A DNA stretch of 64,000 nt, from positions 3,876,501 through 3,940,500 of the forward strand of contig WPIO01000012.1 in assembly GCA_009760855.2 (NCBI GenBank), in the 5' to 3' direction. This stretch comes from Cristatella mucedo (Eukaryota > Bryozoa > Phylactolaemata > Cristatellidae). A model generated the notes under the pieces. The model did no database searches, was not told the DNA's origin, and worked only from the letters and a program-made list of their open reading frames with translations. Position numbers and translations under genes: made by a program. Positions 44,306 through 55,880 of the stretch are shown piece after piece (within the stretch, counting starts at the first letter, position 1; every line of letters begins with the position of its first letter).

Positions 44306-44585
44306 ATTCCCGGACTTACCACATTTAATAAGAAATTAAAAACGCACCTATTTATGACAGCATCGATTGGGTCCCTGTGATTCGTCCTTTATGTGCTTAT
44401 TCGTACTGACACTTGCTGCATGCTGCCACTAACCAGTGCATGCACCTTAACCAAGTTATTTTTGTTGTTTATCAAGCATGATACCACTCACCGTTCGATT
44501 GTATTTCCTTTGCAGCAAATACAAAGTGCCTAAAAAGATATTACGTTCTCAGAGGGCGCTTTATCAAGTGTATTATTACAATTAT
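44305..44585 (+). mobile_element. LINE A 3' end
   Basis: Starts 'cccggacttaccacattt' and runs to the 'gagggcgctttatcaagtg' terminus with (ATT)n-like tail. Confidence 0.85.
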
Positions 44586-44739
44586 TAGTATACTGATTAT
44601 ATTACCATCGAATTGACTCAGTTTTGGTTTGGCACAGATGCGTAAGCGCCAGCTGTCACGATCATCACTTTTTACCGGCTCTCTGGGTGGCGTATACGAA
44701 CACTCATCTTCAGCTCTTAGGGCTCCTGCTCTGAAGTGA

Positions 44740-45525
44740 CCTTTCATTAGATGAACACATCGGCTCCTCTGTCAAGTCTGTCTACTTTCAGCTACATAAC
44801 GTTGCTGAAACTCGGGCTTATTTCGACAGGGATACCACATCTAAGTTGGTCCATCCATTTTTGACATCTCGTATCGACTTCTGTAACTCACAGCTTGCTG
44901 TTTCATCGACCTGTGCAATCAGGCGCTTACAGCTGATGCAAAGCTCTGCAGCTAGGGCAGTCTGTCGCGAGCCTAACAGTCGCCTCATCACACCACTTCT
45001 TGCCGACCTGCACTGGCTCCTAATCAAGCAAAGCATCGACTTCAAGGTTTGGTCACTCACTTTTAGGTCCCTTCATTCTTTGGCTCCAGCCTACCTATTA
45101 GATCTACTTCCCATCAGGTTAATCACAGTACCACCAGCTTTACTGAATCTAAACTTTTAATTAAACCTCATACGAACCTCAAATCATCTGGAGACTATGC
45201 TTTTAGTTCGTATTCTCCCAAAGCCTGGAACTCACTTTCGTCCCGAGATCCTCTGACTTCACCACATTTAAAAAGAAACTAAAAAACTTGTCAATTTATC
45301 ATAGCATTTTATTGGGCCCATTTGATTCTTCCTTTGAGCACTGTTCGTGCTGCCACTGACTATATTTGCATGCTGACCCTGTGCATATCACCTCTAACCA
45401 TGTTATGTTTGCTGCAACTGAGCATGCTACCACTAACCATTCTTCCCTTTGCAGCAAATGTAAAGCGCCTAGAAAGAGATTGAGTTCTCTGAGGGCGCTT
45501 TATCAAGTGCATTATAATTATAATT
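44740..45525 (+). mobile_element. LINE A copy, 5'-truncated
   Basis: Sense text includes SRIDFCNSQLAVSSTCAIRR, TPLLADLHWLLIKQSIDFKV, TFRSLHSLAPAYLLDLLPI and the full 3' end with an (ATT)-type tail. Confidence 0.88.
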
Positions 45526-45979
45526 ATTATTATGATTCAATCGTGCTTCCTTTCCAGCAAAAGTAAAGTGCAGGTAAAGTGACTGGAAAGATACTTGAGT
45601 TCTTCGAGGGAGCAATAACAAATGTATAATTAGGCGCTATTCTGAGGGAGAACAGTCCCGTTTTCATTCGGTTTACATCAAATACAAATCAGCACATCTC
45701 ATTTAATAAAATGAAGTCTTGTGCTTCCTTAGGAATGGGCACGCTCACTTTCCGGACAGGTCAGCACTGACGAAAGAGCGCTCCAGAGCACCGGATGCTG
45801 CCCATACCGGAAGCTAGCCGGACGATTATTTTCGTTTGTGTCGGTCGGCTACATCGGTTAGCTTTCTGTGCGATTGTATGCGCAGCCAGCCGTTCTCTTT
45901 ATTACTCCTGGTCTTTGGAGCCCTTTATAATTAAAACTTATGGCGCTTAGATAGAGCAGATTTGACACTGGTCCGCTTG

Positions 45980-46430
45980 ATGGAATCCAGGGTGTTAGAG
46001 GAAGCTTTTGTACCCGAGCTGTGTGCGAGTTCGACTTCCTTGGCGGCTCCTGCACCGTGGCATCAGCATCCTATCTATGATCGCTACTGGCGATATCATG
46101 AGAAAGCGATGCTCTGGGTGAGGCAGCATGATGCAGTCCGAAGGAATATTCAGGCTTGCATTGATGACCCGTCTCTTCGCAGTGGCTACGTCGCTGCTTA
46201 CCAAGTTGCGGTCTCTCGCCATTGCTGCACGGACTCCCATGGATATTCGAGTCAAGTTCAGCCTCGGACACTTTTGAGGCGTGAAGAGTGTTACCCAATG
46301 ACTCCTACCGCTTCCGAAGACTCGCCATATCCGGACGGGCTTGACGTAGGTGCTGACGATGTAGAATTCCAGGTGACTCCAGAGCTGGTAGAATTTCTGG
46401 CTCAGTCCCACCAACACAGGAAGCAGCGAG
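45980..46430 (+). CDS. GEMIN8: GEMIN8 coding exon 1
   Basis: Opens at ATG 45980; contains [20 protein letters not shown]. The donor is gcgag/gtaagc in phase 1. Confidence 0.92.
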
Positions 46431-49400
46431 GTAAGCAGTGCGCAGCATCGGAAATTTTTCTGCACCTGACTTTTTAATTTCGTGCGCTCTTTTCTGTTTC
46501 AGAATTGTGAGGTGCAGATGCTATCGTAGCACTTAGTAGTCGAAATGTCGGTTCAATGTTTCGCTGGGTGGTGGCTGCCGGCGACCGTCTTCCGGGAGGG
46601 AGTCACATGTCAGCGCTTGAATCACAGTTACTAAGATTGAGTAAGTTGGGCAATCGAAAGGCGAAGGGTTGTTTGTGCTCAGTAAAGCAGCGTGAGAGAA
46701 GGTGCGCTTTAGCAAAGATCGAGAAGAATAGCTCTATGACTGAGCTGTACAACCCTTGCCCTGGTGCTAAAAATCTAGCAAGGAGTGACTCGTTTTGGGA
46801 CTTGAATATCAGGAGGACCGACTGATTCAACAGTCTTAAGATGGGCGTGCATGTGTGTATGCGAATATACCTATGCACATGAATTGGTTTCTCTATCAGA
46901 TCTGTGGTCCTGAGGTTTGTATCTGGTTTCCAGGGATTATTGTGATCAAATATTAAGCTAAATACGACATTTTAGTATTCAAAAGTTTTAAATCGATACG
47001 CTGATTCAGACGAAGCCGTTGTAAATATTCGACAAGATGCACACGAAGAGCTGATTTAGGAATCGACAAACCAACCAGCTACATGATTGAGTGCTAGTTA
47101 CCGTAGCCTTAAGTGTTTACGTCGGGAACTCACGGACAGGGCTGCTGTTATCACTTTTGCCGAGGTCGAGCACATTGATATCGGTTGCCCGCTACCCCTT
47201 TCTGACAGCCCCTACCCCACCCTAGATGCCTTCTTTTTGGTTCGGCTCCAGTAGACAGATCTAGCTTCTTATGCAGAACTCTCTAGATTTTCATAAAATA
47301 TCTGAAGAATCCCTTTACATAGATTGCTGATAAGGAGCCTTGTTGTAGGTTCTTTGCTTGTTTGGCCGTTTGTTACCATCGCTTTGGCTTACACTCATTC
47401 TGTGATCTCACTTCTAAGCAGCCCTGCTAGCCTTTGCCCATTGTAAGAAGAGTTCTTTATTTTTCGAGTACCAGGTAAAGCTATATGCTTAAGGGTGTGA
47501 CTTTGTGCCGTGCACTGCGTAGTGAGTGAACTATTTCTGCTTAGAGTATCCTTCGAAGTTTCACTGATTGTCGGTATATTTGTACTGAGCTATTTTAACT
47601 GTTGACTTGCTAGGTCCTTAACCGGTATTACTCAGCAGTAAAATCTAGACTCCCACTAAGCTTGGCCAGACTTAACAATGCAGACTAGCTTGTTGCCATG
47701 TCGCTTCCTCTACCTTTTAGATGCAGATAAGCACACTGAAAAAAACTCTGCAGGAGGAGAGGTTAGTCACATTGAGGCCAGTCAGAGTAAGTACTACAAC
47801 GATGTGGATTTAGCTGAACATGAGCTGATGTGCAAGTAATCCTTTTAACTTTCAGTGTTCTTGCCATTTGCTCCATTACCCGCCGATATTCAAGATCAAG
47901 TACAACGATCGGTGGCACGGTTCAAACCGTATCTGTTCGATCGTCTTCAGTTCTTGTCTGGTGGTTAGGTCTCATCTCGTAGACCTGTCACCATGACGTC
48001 CCAAAAAGATTTGTACGTGGCCAATTGCGTAGCCTAATGGTTAGGTAGTTGCACTTCCTTACCCAGTTCGTTGGTTCGAGTTCTGCAGCAAATAATTTTT
48101 TATTGCCACTTCGAGCTGGAGTTATAGCCGCCATAGCTGTTCTGCCACTATTTAAATGGGCTTTTGAATAAGCTGACATTGTCTTGTTTACCCCTTTCCG
48201 TGATGGCACACTAGGTAAGGTGGTTGCTTTCATGACCTCGGTCCCGAGGTCGTGGGTTCGATTCCTGCGGTGGGCGATCCTGTATCGCCACTGCAAGCAG
48301 TGCTAATAGCCGTAAAGGCTCTTCTGTCGCTATACAAAAAGAGGCTGTGTAAGCAGCTAGGATTCCCCCCCTTGCAATCCACCCTTTATGCAGCGCCTCG
48401 AGAAAGTTTGATGTAGGCCTACAGCCTAGGCTACTTTCATTTCTGTGCCATTGGTACCCAACTGTACTTGCCATTTAAGATCTCAGAATATGCTTTGGTC
48501 ATTATTAAACTGTACACCTGACTGTAAACAATTATTTCTGGATATTAACCAGTTTCCTTAAATTTGACGATGGTATAGCTGGACTCATCACAGGAAACCC
48601 TGAATGTACTACTGAAAAAAGTGATGTCATTCACTCTCCTAATAATTGTAGTTGCTGTAGTGCAACCCTCGCCCAGTGCTTGGAATTTATGTAACCTCTT
48701 TGACGTTTGCTGGATGCTTACAATTCTTATCCTGAAGACTAGCCTCTGAAGATTGCCATTGTTTAGTGGCCACTTACCTCAATGGTTGGCTTACGAGCTC
48801 CTTGGTGTTCTCACGAGACACTGCTGGTGAGACTCCCAAAAAAGCTATCAAGCCCCTACAAGTGCATATGAATATAGCTTCTAGATTGATCTTTCAGTTT
48901 CAGAATAAGCTATGGCGCGTGTCTCTTGCAAAAGCAGTTGTTGCGGCTCCCAGTTGATCAGTGGATAGATAGCAAAATTCTTCATTTGACCCCCAAGACC
49001 AGCCACAGGTTGGCACCTTCATACTTGGCTGAGCAACTGCATCAGTTTTAGCCTCCACCAAAAGCCACCTAGGCTTTGGGTGTATGTTGAAAACTCCAGC
49101 ATACCACATGCTCAGACTTTGTGGTTTTATGGAGGTACTAAGATACATCAATTGTGCTCATGTCTATGCTAATCGACATCGTGTCGATGCTAATTTATTT
49201 CGAAAACTTTAGCTTCCAATCTGCTGGTAGTCGTTGGTGGAAGAAAATACTGCCAACAAGTCATCCCCCATCGCCGTGCTTCTAATACATTTCAGGCAGG
49301 TGTGTAAATGGATGAAAAGTGAGTGCGACTTGGCCCTTTAAAAAGCGGGATTGCATAAAAGCTATCAAGTCGAGCTGGTTTGGTCCAGCGGTTGAGGTGC

Positions 49401-50706
49401 TCGCCCCGACTATGGTCTTGCTGAGGTCGTGGGCTCGAGCTCCGAGGCATAAGTGAAGCACCTGAATAGAGATTAAGTTCCCTTGGGGCGCTATACAAAT
49501 GAATTATATTTTATAAGAAATTAAGTAGCTGATTCGACCGCCTTAGAAGTTGATCGGCTGTCACTCGTCTTGCAGCAGACAAGCGATAATGGTAGCTGTT
49601 TACTTCTGAGCAGCACTGCTGCTCAACTACTGGGTATACCAGCGATCTATGATGCTCAGAAGCTATCCAGATCAATGGCTGTCCTTGTCATGTGGCGGTC
49701 AGGTCTCTTCTAGTACACCTGCTGCCTATGGATTGCCAAAAAGGTTTCACTCTCGGTATGTGAATAAGGCTGCATGCTGAGAATATATGTATAGCACCAC
49801 TGGCTGTGCTAGATTTTTCACCATGTTCATTTTGCCTTACTTTAGTTGGGTTATTGTTTTCGGTAAATCGCAATTGCTGTATTGACGTTGGAAGTGGATA
49901 CTTGCGCTTCCCCGCTTCTCTATGGCTGCTCACATTTAGCCGTGCACTAGAGGTATTAAGATGTGATGTGCCGAATTACTGGCTGGACGGTGACGAAAAT
50001 TGTATAGAATGGTTTAGACCCTCATACAGCAGGTTATTGTGGAGCCGTAAACAGACATTGTATATAGTCCTGCCATATTGGAGCCACCATGTTGTAGTGC
50101 AGGTTCAGAATACTTTAGTGCTTTTGACAACAGCTGGTTCTCTGTTGGCCTCAGTGTAGCATTTTCTTAACTATATCAGCAATGCACGTGGGTATTTTAG
50201 TATTCTCCGTATTGTGTGGGGTGCTAGTATCTGGTCCTACTCCGTACTCCTCTCAAATTGGATAAGCAATTTGCCAGATATCTTGCCTGCTCCTGCTCGT
50301 TATGGGCTAGACCTCTCTTTTTAAGTAGGATGGTCTGGCAGAGGCACCAGTGGCCCTCACTAAGTATGCTCGTGCATCCTCTTTCTAATTGTTGAGCCTA
50401 ATTTGTTTGTTTTGTTCAACTGAAATGAGCCTGGCTTTACTACTATGGCCATGGCTCGTCGATCTGTTTATAGCTTCTGCCAGCCGCTTGAGGCTGACTG
50501 CTGCAACATGTGAGGCACCCAAGGAGCGGCCAGGGTCTCGGCGAACTCATGAGATGAAACTACTTTATGGAGACAGTGCTGCACTCATACATGGCATGGA
50601 AACGGCGATGCAACTGCGATTTGATACGGCCGTGGACAGAAACCAACCGGTGCACTGGCCTAACATACCTCTTAAGCTTCCATTTACACCAACTCGTGAC
50701 GTTTGA
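45980..50706 (+). CDS. GEMIN8: Gem-associated protein 8, three coding exons
   Basis: GEMIN8 is a core scaffold subunit of the SMN complex, which loads Sm rings onto spliceosomal snRNAs; it binds the Gemin6/7-Unrip module and SMN. Exons 45980-46430, 47721-47786 and 50474-50706 join in phase (1, then 1) to give about 249 residues; vertebrate GEMIN8 has about 240. The N-terminal exon has the signature [20 protein letters not shown] and later [20 protein letters not shown]. The last exon has [12 protein letters not shown], then [20 protein letters not shown] and [10 protein letters not shown], the most conserved part of the family. The first true ATG is 45980 ([10 protein letters not shown]). Middle-exon homology is weak and rests on phase and position. 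The promoter should lie near 45740-45900, which has cttccgg- and ggaag-type words. Confidence 0.93.
46440..47715. other. GEMIN8 intron 1, unassigned
   Basis: No repeat-family copy recognised. A plus-strand open frame at 46556-46825 begins just after the exon and lacks motifs. Confidence 0.4.
47721..47786 (+). CDS. GEMIN8: GEMIN8 coding exon 2
   Basis: 66 bp after ctaccttttag with a caga/gtaagt donor. Encodes [13 protein letters not shown] and EVSHIEASQ. It was chosen because it alone fits the phase between exons 1 and 3. Confidence 0.75.
48010..48180 (+). mobile_element. SINE2-related variant
   Basis: tRNA-like head (cgtagcctaatggttagg, gttggttcgagttctg) and a SINE2-like body (ttttattgccact, agccgccatagctgttctgcc). 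It differs from the main family in the head. Confidence 0.65.
48205..48362 (+). mobile_element. SINE2 copy, full length
   Basis: Head (cactaggtaaggtggttgc, gaggtcgtgggttcgatt), body (cgccactgcaagcagtg, tagccgtaaaggctc) and tail (gaggctgtgtaagcagct). Confidence 0.9.
48430..49150 (+). mobile_element. LINE B copy, strongly decayed
   Basis: Words in LINE B order: 'caactgtacttgccattta', 'aagcccctacaagtgcatatg' ([15 protein letters not shown]), 'cttcatacttggctgag' and 'ggaggtactaagatacat'. Confidence 0.68.
49371..49515 (+). mobile_element. SINE1 copy, reference copy
   Basis: Head with A box (ctggtttggtccagcggttg) and B box (gtcgtgggctcgagctcc), then 'agcacctgaatagagatta' and 'ggggcgctatacaaatgaat'. 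The last 50 bases resemble the LINE A 3' end. Confidence 0.87.
49560..50470. other. GEMIN8 intron 2, right part
   Basis: 49620-49745 resembles 47880-48000 (both have 'ggtcaggtct/ggttaggtct' and 'cc..aaaaaggttt/aaaaagattt'), so a short low-copy repeat is likely. The 117-codon open frame at 49806-50159 has no known motif. Confidence 0.35.
50474..50706 (+). CDS. GEMIN8: GEMIN8 terminal coding exon
   Basis: After gtttatag; encodes [20 protein letters not shown] and [14 protein letters not shown], ending TPTRDV and a stop. Confidence 0.94.
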
Positions 50707-50709
50707 GTA

Positions 50710-51230
50710 TTACCGGCCTTTTAACTTGGTGGCCTGGAGCTATGTGTTGCTTTAACCACATGATTACAGCTTCATTGGAGCCAGAATTGTCCCTCTGGTG
50801 CTGCCGTTGTCCTTAGCTCTACTTCGTTTCTTAGCAGTAATTAAACTATTGCCTACCGTCGATGCAGCTTTTTATTGTGGCCACTTTTGCTGTTTGGAGA
50901 CCCATTTCCGGCGAGAGCACAGGTTTAATCTTCAGTTGTGGTAAGTAGAAAGCGCTCACTATATCATTATACAGGGATAAGCTGTTTAAGATGGATCTAA
51001 CATATTTACTTTCCAATGCTTAGCCTTTTCAACGGCTGTCGTTTAAGGCGTACTTAAGGAGGTAAGGCAATATGACACAAGTTGCTTTCAGCGAGAGCCT
51101 TCAGTTAAAGAGGCCGTATGATCACTTACTCTGCCAACTGATGTGCAGCAGCATGTACGTATGTATGAGTTTGCATCCCTGCTTGTAACTGCAAGAGCCT
51201 TGAGAACTTGGCAGTATTTATTGCACCTGG
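50710..51230. other. GEMIN8 3' flank, unassigned
   Basis: Should contain the GEMIN8 3' untranslated region. No AATAAA is close to the stop; 'aattaaac' at about 50839 is the nearest variant. Confidence 0.35.
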
Positions 51231-51234
51231 GTCT

Positions 51235-51385
51235 TAGCCGGGGAGGTATGCTCACTCTTCACAACCCAAGTCCTGGGTTCGAGTCCTTCAGTGGGCGATC
51301 CTTTTTTGCCCACTGCAAGCAGTGGGGATAGCCGTTAAGGCTCTTCTGCTGCTATACCAATGAGGCTGTTAAATCTGATATTTTT
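51235..51385 (+). mobile_element. SINE2 copy
   Basis: Head (cttagccggggaggtatgc, ctgggttcgagtcc), body (tgcccactgcaagcagtggg, tagccgttaaggctc) and a gaggctgttaaatct tail. Confidence 0.87.
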
Positions 51386-51464
51386 TAATTTATTTACTGC
51401 AGGAGAATATCTTTAGGTGCACTCAGCCTTGCTGACTTTAAGTGTGCCTTCTTAGTTGGTGAAA

Positions 51465-51702
51465 AACCCTTCAGCTATACTTGTCTGTCGTGAGCGTTGA
51501 AGTTGACACATTACACCGCTTCTAGCTGACCAACACTGGCCTCCAGGCAAGCAGTGTATTGACTTCAAGGTTCTATCATACACTTTCAAGTCCCCTTCAC
51601 TGCTTGGCTCCAGCCTACCTATCAGATCTGCTCCCCCATCAGGCTATATATCACACCACCCACTTTTCTGAATACAATCGTTTAGCTATACCTCGTACGA
51701 AT
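51465..51702 (+). mobile_element. LINE A internal fragment
   Basis: Contains 'cttctagctgaccaacactgg' (LLADLHWP type), 'ttgacttcaaggttctatca' and 'gcttggctccagcctaccta'. It stops where LINE B (-) begins. Confidence 0.75.
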
Positions 51703-53390
51703 GTAATGTATCTCCGCCTGTAACTCCACAAAGCCTTCGGTAGCCTACAGACTTCATCTCACGAAACAAAGAAAGTAGGAAGCCTAGCAGAGTCAGGAGA
51801 GCAGTTGAGGTAGTGAGTAGCATAGAAGTAGCAGCTCAGGACCACTGAAAACGATGAGCCATAGTCGGCAGAAGGAGAGTAGTTGTCGTTGCTTAAGAAT
51901 TGTGGAAGCCAGTTCCACAGTCTAGGACCTGCAGAGTTCAAGCTTCTGTCGCCAACGGTCTTTAAGCTGAGGAATGGAATAGCTAATTTATTTTCTACAC
52001 AGGACCTGGGGGTGCGAAGAGGCTAAAACTGGTGCAGCAGTTCAGCTAGGTACGAAAGAGCCAAGCCGTGGCGGGCCTTGTGGGTCAGCGTAAGAACATT
52101 GCTCTGTATCCGTTGCTCAACCGGCATCCATCCTAGCTCTTTTAGCAAAGGAGACACGTGCTCAAACCTCTGGGACTTGAAGACTACCCTTGCAGCCATA
52201 TTCATAGCCAGCTGCAGTGGCCTAGTTGCTTTCTTAGCTATCCCAGCCAAAAAGGAATTGCAATAATCAAGCCAAGACAAAACTAGGGGGCTAGTTAAAT
52301 ATTTTGCCAGCCACTGTGGAAGACAGCTCCTAATCTTGGATAGGGATCGGACTTGATGGCTAGCTGTAGAAGCACTTCTGAATGCTTTTAAAATTGTGGC
52401 AGCTGTCGAAAACGACACCTAAATTTCGAGCACGCGGTGATGGTCGTACAACAGCATCACATATTAGAAGAGCAAAGCCTTTTAATCCAGCCACACGCTT
52501 AGGGTGTCCTATGAGCAGCAGCTCGGTTTTATCATCATTTAGTTTTCAGAAGTTTTCTAACATCAAGGATCGAATGTCGGCAAGGCAAGCATTCAGTTTC
52601 TCAGTTGCTGCAGCAGATTCCGACGATTTGAATGACAAATACAGCTGAGTCTCGTCAGCATAAAAGTGATTTAATATGCCATGGGCCTTAAATCACTTAT
52701 CCCAGAGGTTGAGTACAAATGGAGAACAGCAAGGGACCGAGTACGACGGATCCTTGAGGGACTCCACAGGTGACCCCTCTCGTGTGTGAGGAATGACCCC
52801 CACACGACACTGGTTGAATACGATCAGACAAGTACAATTTAAACCACCCCAGTGCCTCGTCTGCCTGACCGATCGTTGTTCTCAATCGTTCAAGCAGAAC
52901 TTCGTGATCAATGGTGTCGAAGGCAGCAGACAGATCTAGCAGAGCTAGGGCAGTGACATTCCCGTCGTCGTTGCCACGTAGACTGTCATTGTTAACACGG
53001 AGGAGAGCAGTTTCAGTGGAGTGCTGCCTCTTGAATCCTGATTGAAATGTTTCTGACATTTCATTCTTTTCACTATGTTTAACCAGCTGTTTAGCAACAA
53101 TTTTTTCAAGAATCTTTGACAGTAAAGGAAGAAGGGAAACTCGACGATGAACCGCTGTATCTAATCCAGGCTTTTTAAGTATGGGTGTAACGATTGCCGA
53201 TTTGAAGGAGTTGGGGACGACCCCTTTTCCCAAATAAACATTAAAGATCTCGGTTATAGCAGTGCTAAGTTGGTCTGCCAGTGAAGACTGCAGAGATGAT
53301 GTTATAGGGTCCTCAGGAGACGAGCTCTTTTAGCTAGACCTTATTAAGGTGGCCACATCCTTACAATTAGGATCGTGTCTTTTGTTCATA
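51702..53390 (-). mobile_element. LINE B copy with reverse-transcriptase domain
   Basis: The longest copy of the family. Reverse-strand order: KPGLDTAVHRRVSLLPLLSK, ETFQSGFKRQHSTETALLRV, ALLDLSAAFDTIDHEVLLER (first catalytic Asp) and CGVPQGSVVLGPLLFSI, then after a frameshift YADE at 52651-52662, where an active enzyme has YADD. Then come RSLSKIRSCLPQWLAKYLTS, LSWLDYCNSFLAGI, RPLQLAMNMAARVVF, LTHKARHGLALSYLAEL and the 3' terminus at 51702. The D-to-E change, the frameshift and the missing endonuclease show it is dead. The (F/Y)xDD core and connection domain fit CR1/L2/Jockey-type elements. Confidence 0.93.
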
Positions 53391-53394
53391 TACT

Positions 53395-53700
53395 ACTAAA
53401 GCCTAGAACTCACTTCCGGCTTGCATGGCGACATACCCTGACGACATTTAAAAAGAAGCTACAAATACAGCTGTTTATTAAAGCATTTAGTGGACCCTTG
53501 TGATTTGTCTTTAGTGAGATTTTGCCTGCTGCCACTGACCATATTTGCATGTTGATCCTGTGCATGTAACCATGTTATGCTTGTTGACATTGTGCATACT
53601 GCCACTAGCCAGTTGACCATGCTTCCTTTACAGCAGATGTAATGTGCCCGGAGATAAATGAAGTTCTTTGAGGGCACTATAAAATGAATCATTATTATTA
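53395..53700 (+). mobile_element. LINE A 3' end
   Basis: From 'cctgacgacatttaaaaag' to 'gagggcactataaaatg' and (ATT)n. Confidence 0.85.
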
Positions 53701-54539
53701 ATTTATAGCCACCAGCATCCATTTCATGAAACACAATTTGAGGAGCATAGCAGAATGAAGACTTAAATGTAGTCAGAGCGATTTAAGTAACCACGAAGGT
53801 CATCTAAAGAATACTTGTAAGAATGGAGACGATCTAATATTAGTGAATGCAAATGTCATTTAGTGTCTCTCATTCAGTAACTTCACAAAGCCAAGTAAGT
53901 GGGTGAAATGATGAAAAGTGCCACTGCAGTGCTTCACCAACGAATTTCTTATTTGACTAGCAATGTGTGATGCTACTTCACCAAGAAATTATATGCAAAA
54001 CGAAAATACTTTTTACTATTTCGTACCAGCGAATTCAGCTTATAGAACCTGAGCATTGATGTAATGACGTTTCAACATCTCGACTTACTCGATTTCACTC
54101 GTTGTCGGTGCCTTTGAAAGCCTCTTGTAATAATATTTGCCGATCGCAGCAGTAAGGAATCGTGGAATCTCGATAGAAAGCTTGGACTATACTGTGAGCA
54201 CTTTGGAGTAATGTGTGTGATGCCAGCAGTAATCTGGCACTCGGTTCTTACAGAATGTCCAGAATGAGTAGCTCTTTTGTTTTCTCAACCTGCGGTTGGA
54301 CCAATACGTTAAATGCATTAGTGCTGTCACATAAACACTTGCATCGTCATTCTCATTAACCTTTGGGTTCCATCAAAAGTGAATGCAATGAATTATAGCA
54401 ACTGTTGGCTCAGTGCTATCAGCAAGTGCATCGGTACAGCTAGCTAAAAGAGGGCAAGTTATAGTGCGAAAGATAATAATTAAAAAATCGTGAGTCCTTA
54501 GCCAATGATACAGATCCACGGTGATTTTGACTACTGCAG

Positions 54540-55010
54540 GTCTGGCCTGTGCAATAAGGCGTTGACAGTGGTGCAAAACTGCAGCTAGGCTTGTCTGTCG
54601 CGAACCTAGTAATTGCAACATTACACAGCTTCTCACCGACTTCCCATCTAGCAGCATATCCATTTATTTTAAGGTTGTGTCATTCACTTTCAGGTCCCTT
54701 CATTCTCTTGCTCCAGCCTACCCACCTACCTAAGCCTAGCAATGCAACCAACTCCTCTGAATCAAGTTATTTAGCAACGCCTCTAAACAACTTTAAATCC
54801 TTAGGAGACCGTGACGTTAGGTCGTATGCTGCCAAAGCCTTGAACTCACTTTCGATTGACGTCACTACATCACCCGATAACATTTAAAAAGAAGCTTAAA
54901 ACCCATCTGTATATCACTAACCAATAGACATGCTTCCTTTAGATTGTAAGTGCCTAGAAATAGTTTAGTGCCCATAGGCTGTTTTAGAAATGTCATTATT
55001 ATTATTGAGA
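54540..55010 (+). mobile_element. LINE A copy, diverged
   Basis: Contains 'ggtctggcctgtgcaataag', 'ttgtctgtcgcgaacctag', 'aggtcccttcattctcttgc' and 'tttaaaaagaagctt', ending with a short (ATT)n. Confidence 0.75.
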
Positions 55011-55875
55011 TTAGATGCGATGTTGAGAGCAGTGAAAACTGTGGTATTCCATGTTGGTATTTTATGTCGAATTTTCAGCAGATTGTGAATAGATAAATAC
55101 CAACTTGTCGGCACGAGGTGGGTACATAGTGTAGGCACTTCAGCGTCCCGTCTTTACGTTATGTCACAGCCATGATTGTAGCACCAGCCAGCTGCTAAAG
55201 GGTCTTCACGACTAAACATTTTGGCAGCTTTAAAAACCTCTACAAAGCCCTATCAATAGGTCATCCGCCACAGGCTGGTTTTGATTTAGCCACCAGTAGA
55301 CTTGCTCGATCTCTATAGGCAGCTTTCAAATTTCAAATGCTCCCTTCAGCAGTCTGTGGACGAGATGTACTAAGACTCCAGCAGTGGCTAGGCACTATCA
55401 GCTAGAATCGCATGCTGCCCACCATTAGATTCGACACAGTATGCTCACTCGTGCTTCGAGCCACTTTTCTTGAGCAGCTAAGACCAAGGTAGCACAAAAT
55501 GCACACTAGGCGAAAGCAAACATGTTACAGCTGCCAGCGTTTAACAAAAATTATACAACTGGTGATTATTATTTTTTAGCTGGTGATTTAACAGCCTATC
55601 TTTGTAGAAAACCAAAAACAGGAAAGAAGCAGCCTTGGAAAAACGTCTAACTTACATACTGTTGCCAAATCCATATATGCATTCATGCCTTTGTCTATAG
55701 TGTGTCTATAGTTTATTAGCGTGGCTTTCATTGAAAGAGTAAGCATCTCGGGTCTACGCTCCACTCAACACTCTGTGGACTCTTTATACATGGCAAACTA
55801 GAAGATAACTGGCATCCACTGCCTGCAACTGCCTCTACGACAATGTGTACTTGGCAGGCTACCTCACATCAAGAT
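55010..55875. other. AASDH 3' flank, unassigned
   Basis: A reverse SINE2 tail fragment lies at about 55575-55605. AATAAA occurs on the minus strand at 55712-55717. Nothing else recognised. Confidence 0.4.
55712..55717 (-). promoter_or_regulatory. Possible AASDH poly(A) signal
   Basis: AATAAA on the minus strand, 164 bases after the AASDH stop codon. Use is inferred from position only. Confidence 0.4.
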
Positions 55876-55880
55876 GTTGC

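Noticed and set aside
45995-46465. 156-codon minus-strand frame
   Set aside because: Antisense shadow of GEMIN8 exon 1.
53288-53400. LINE B 5' endonuclease region
   Set aside because: Reverse-transcriptase similarity fades here and the sequence changes to LINE A; no endonuclease motif is visible.
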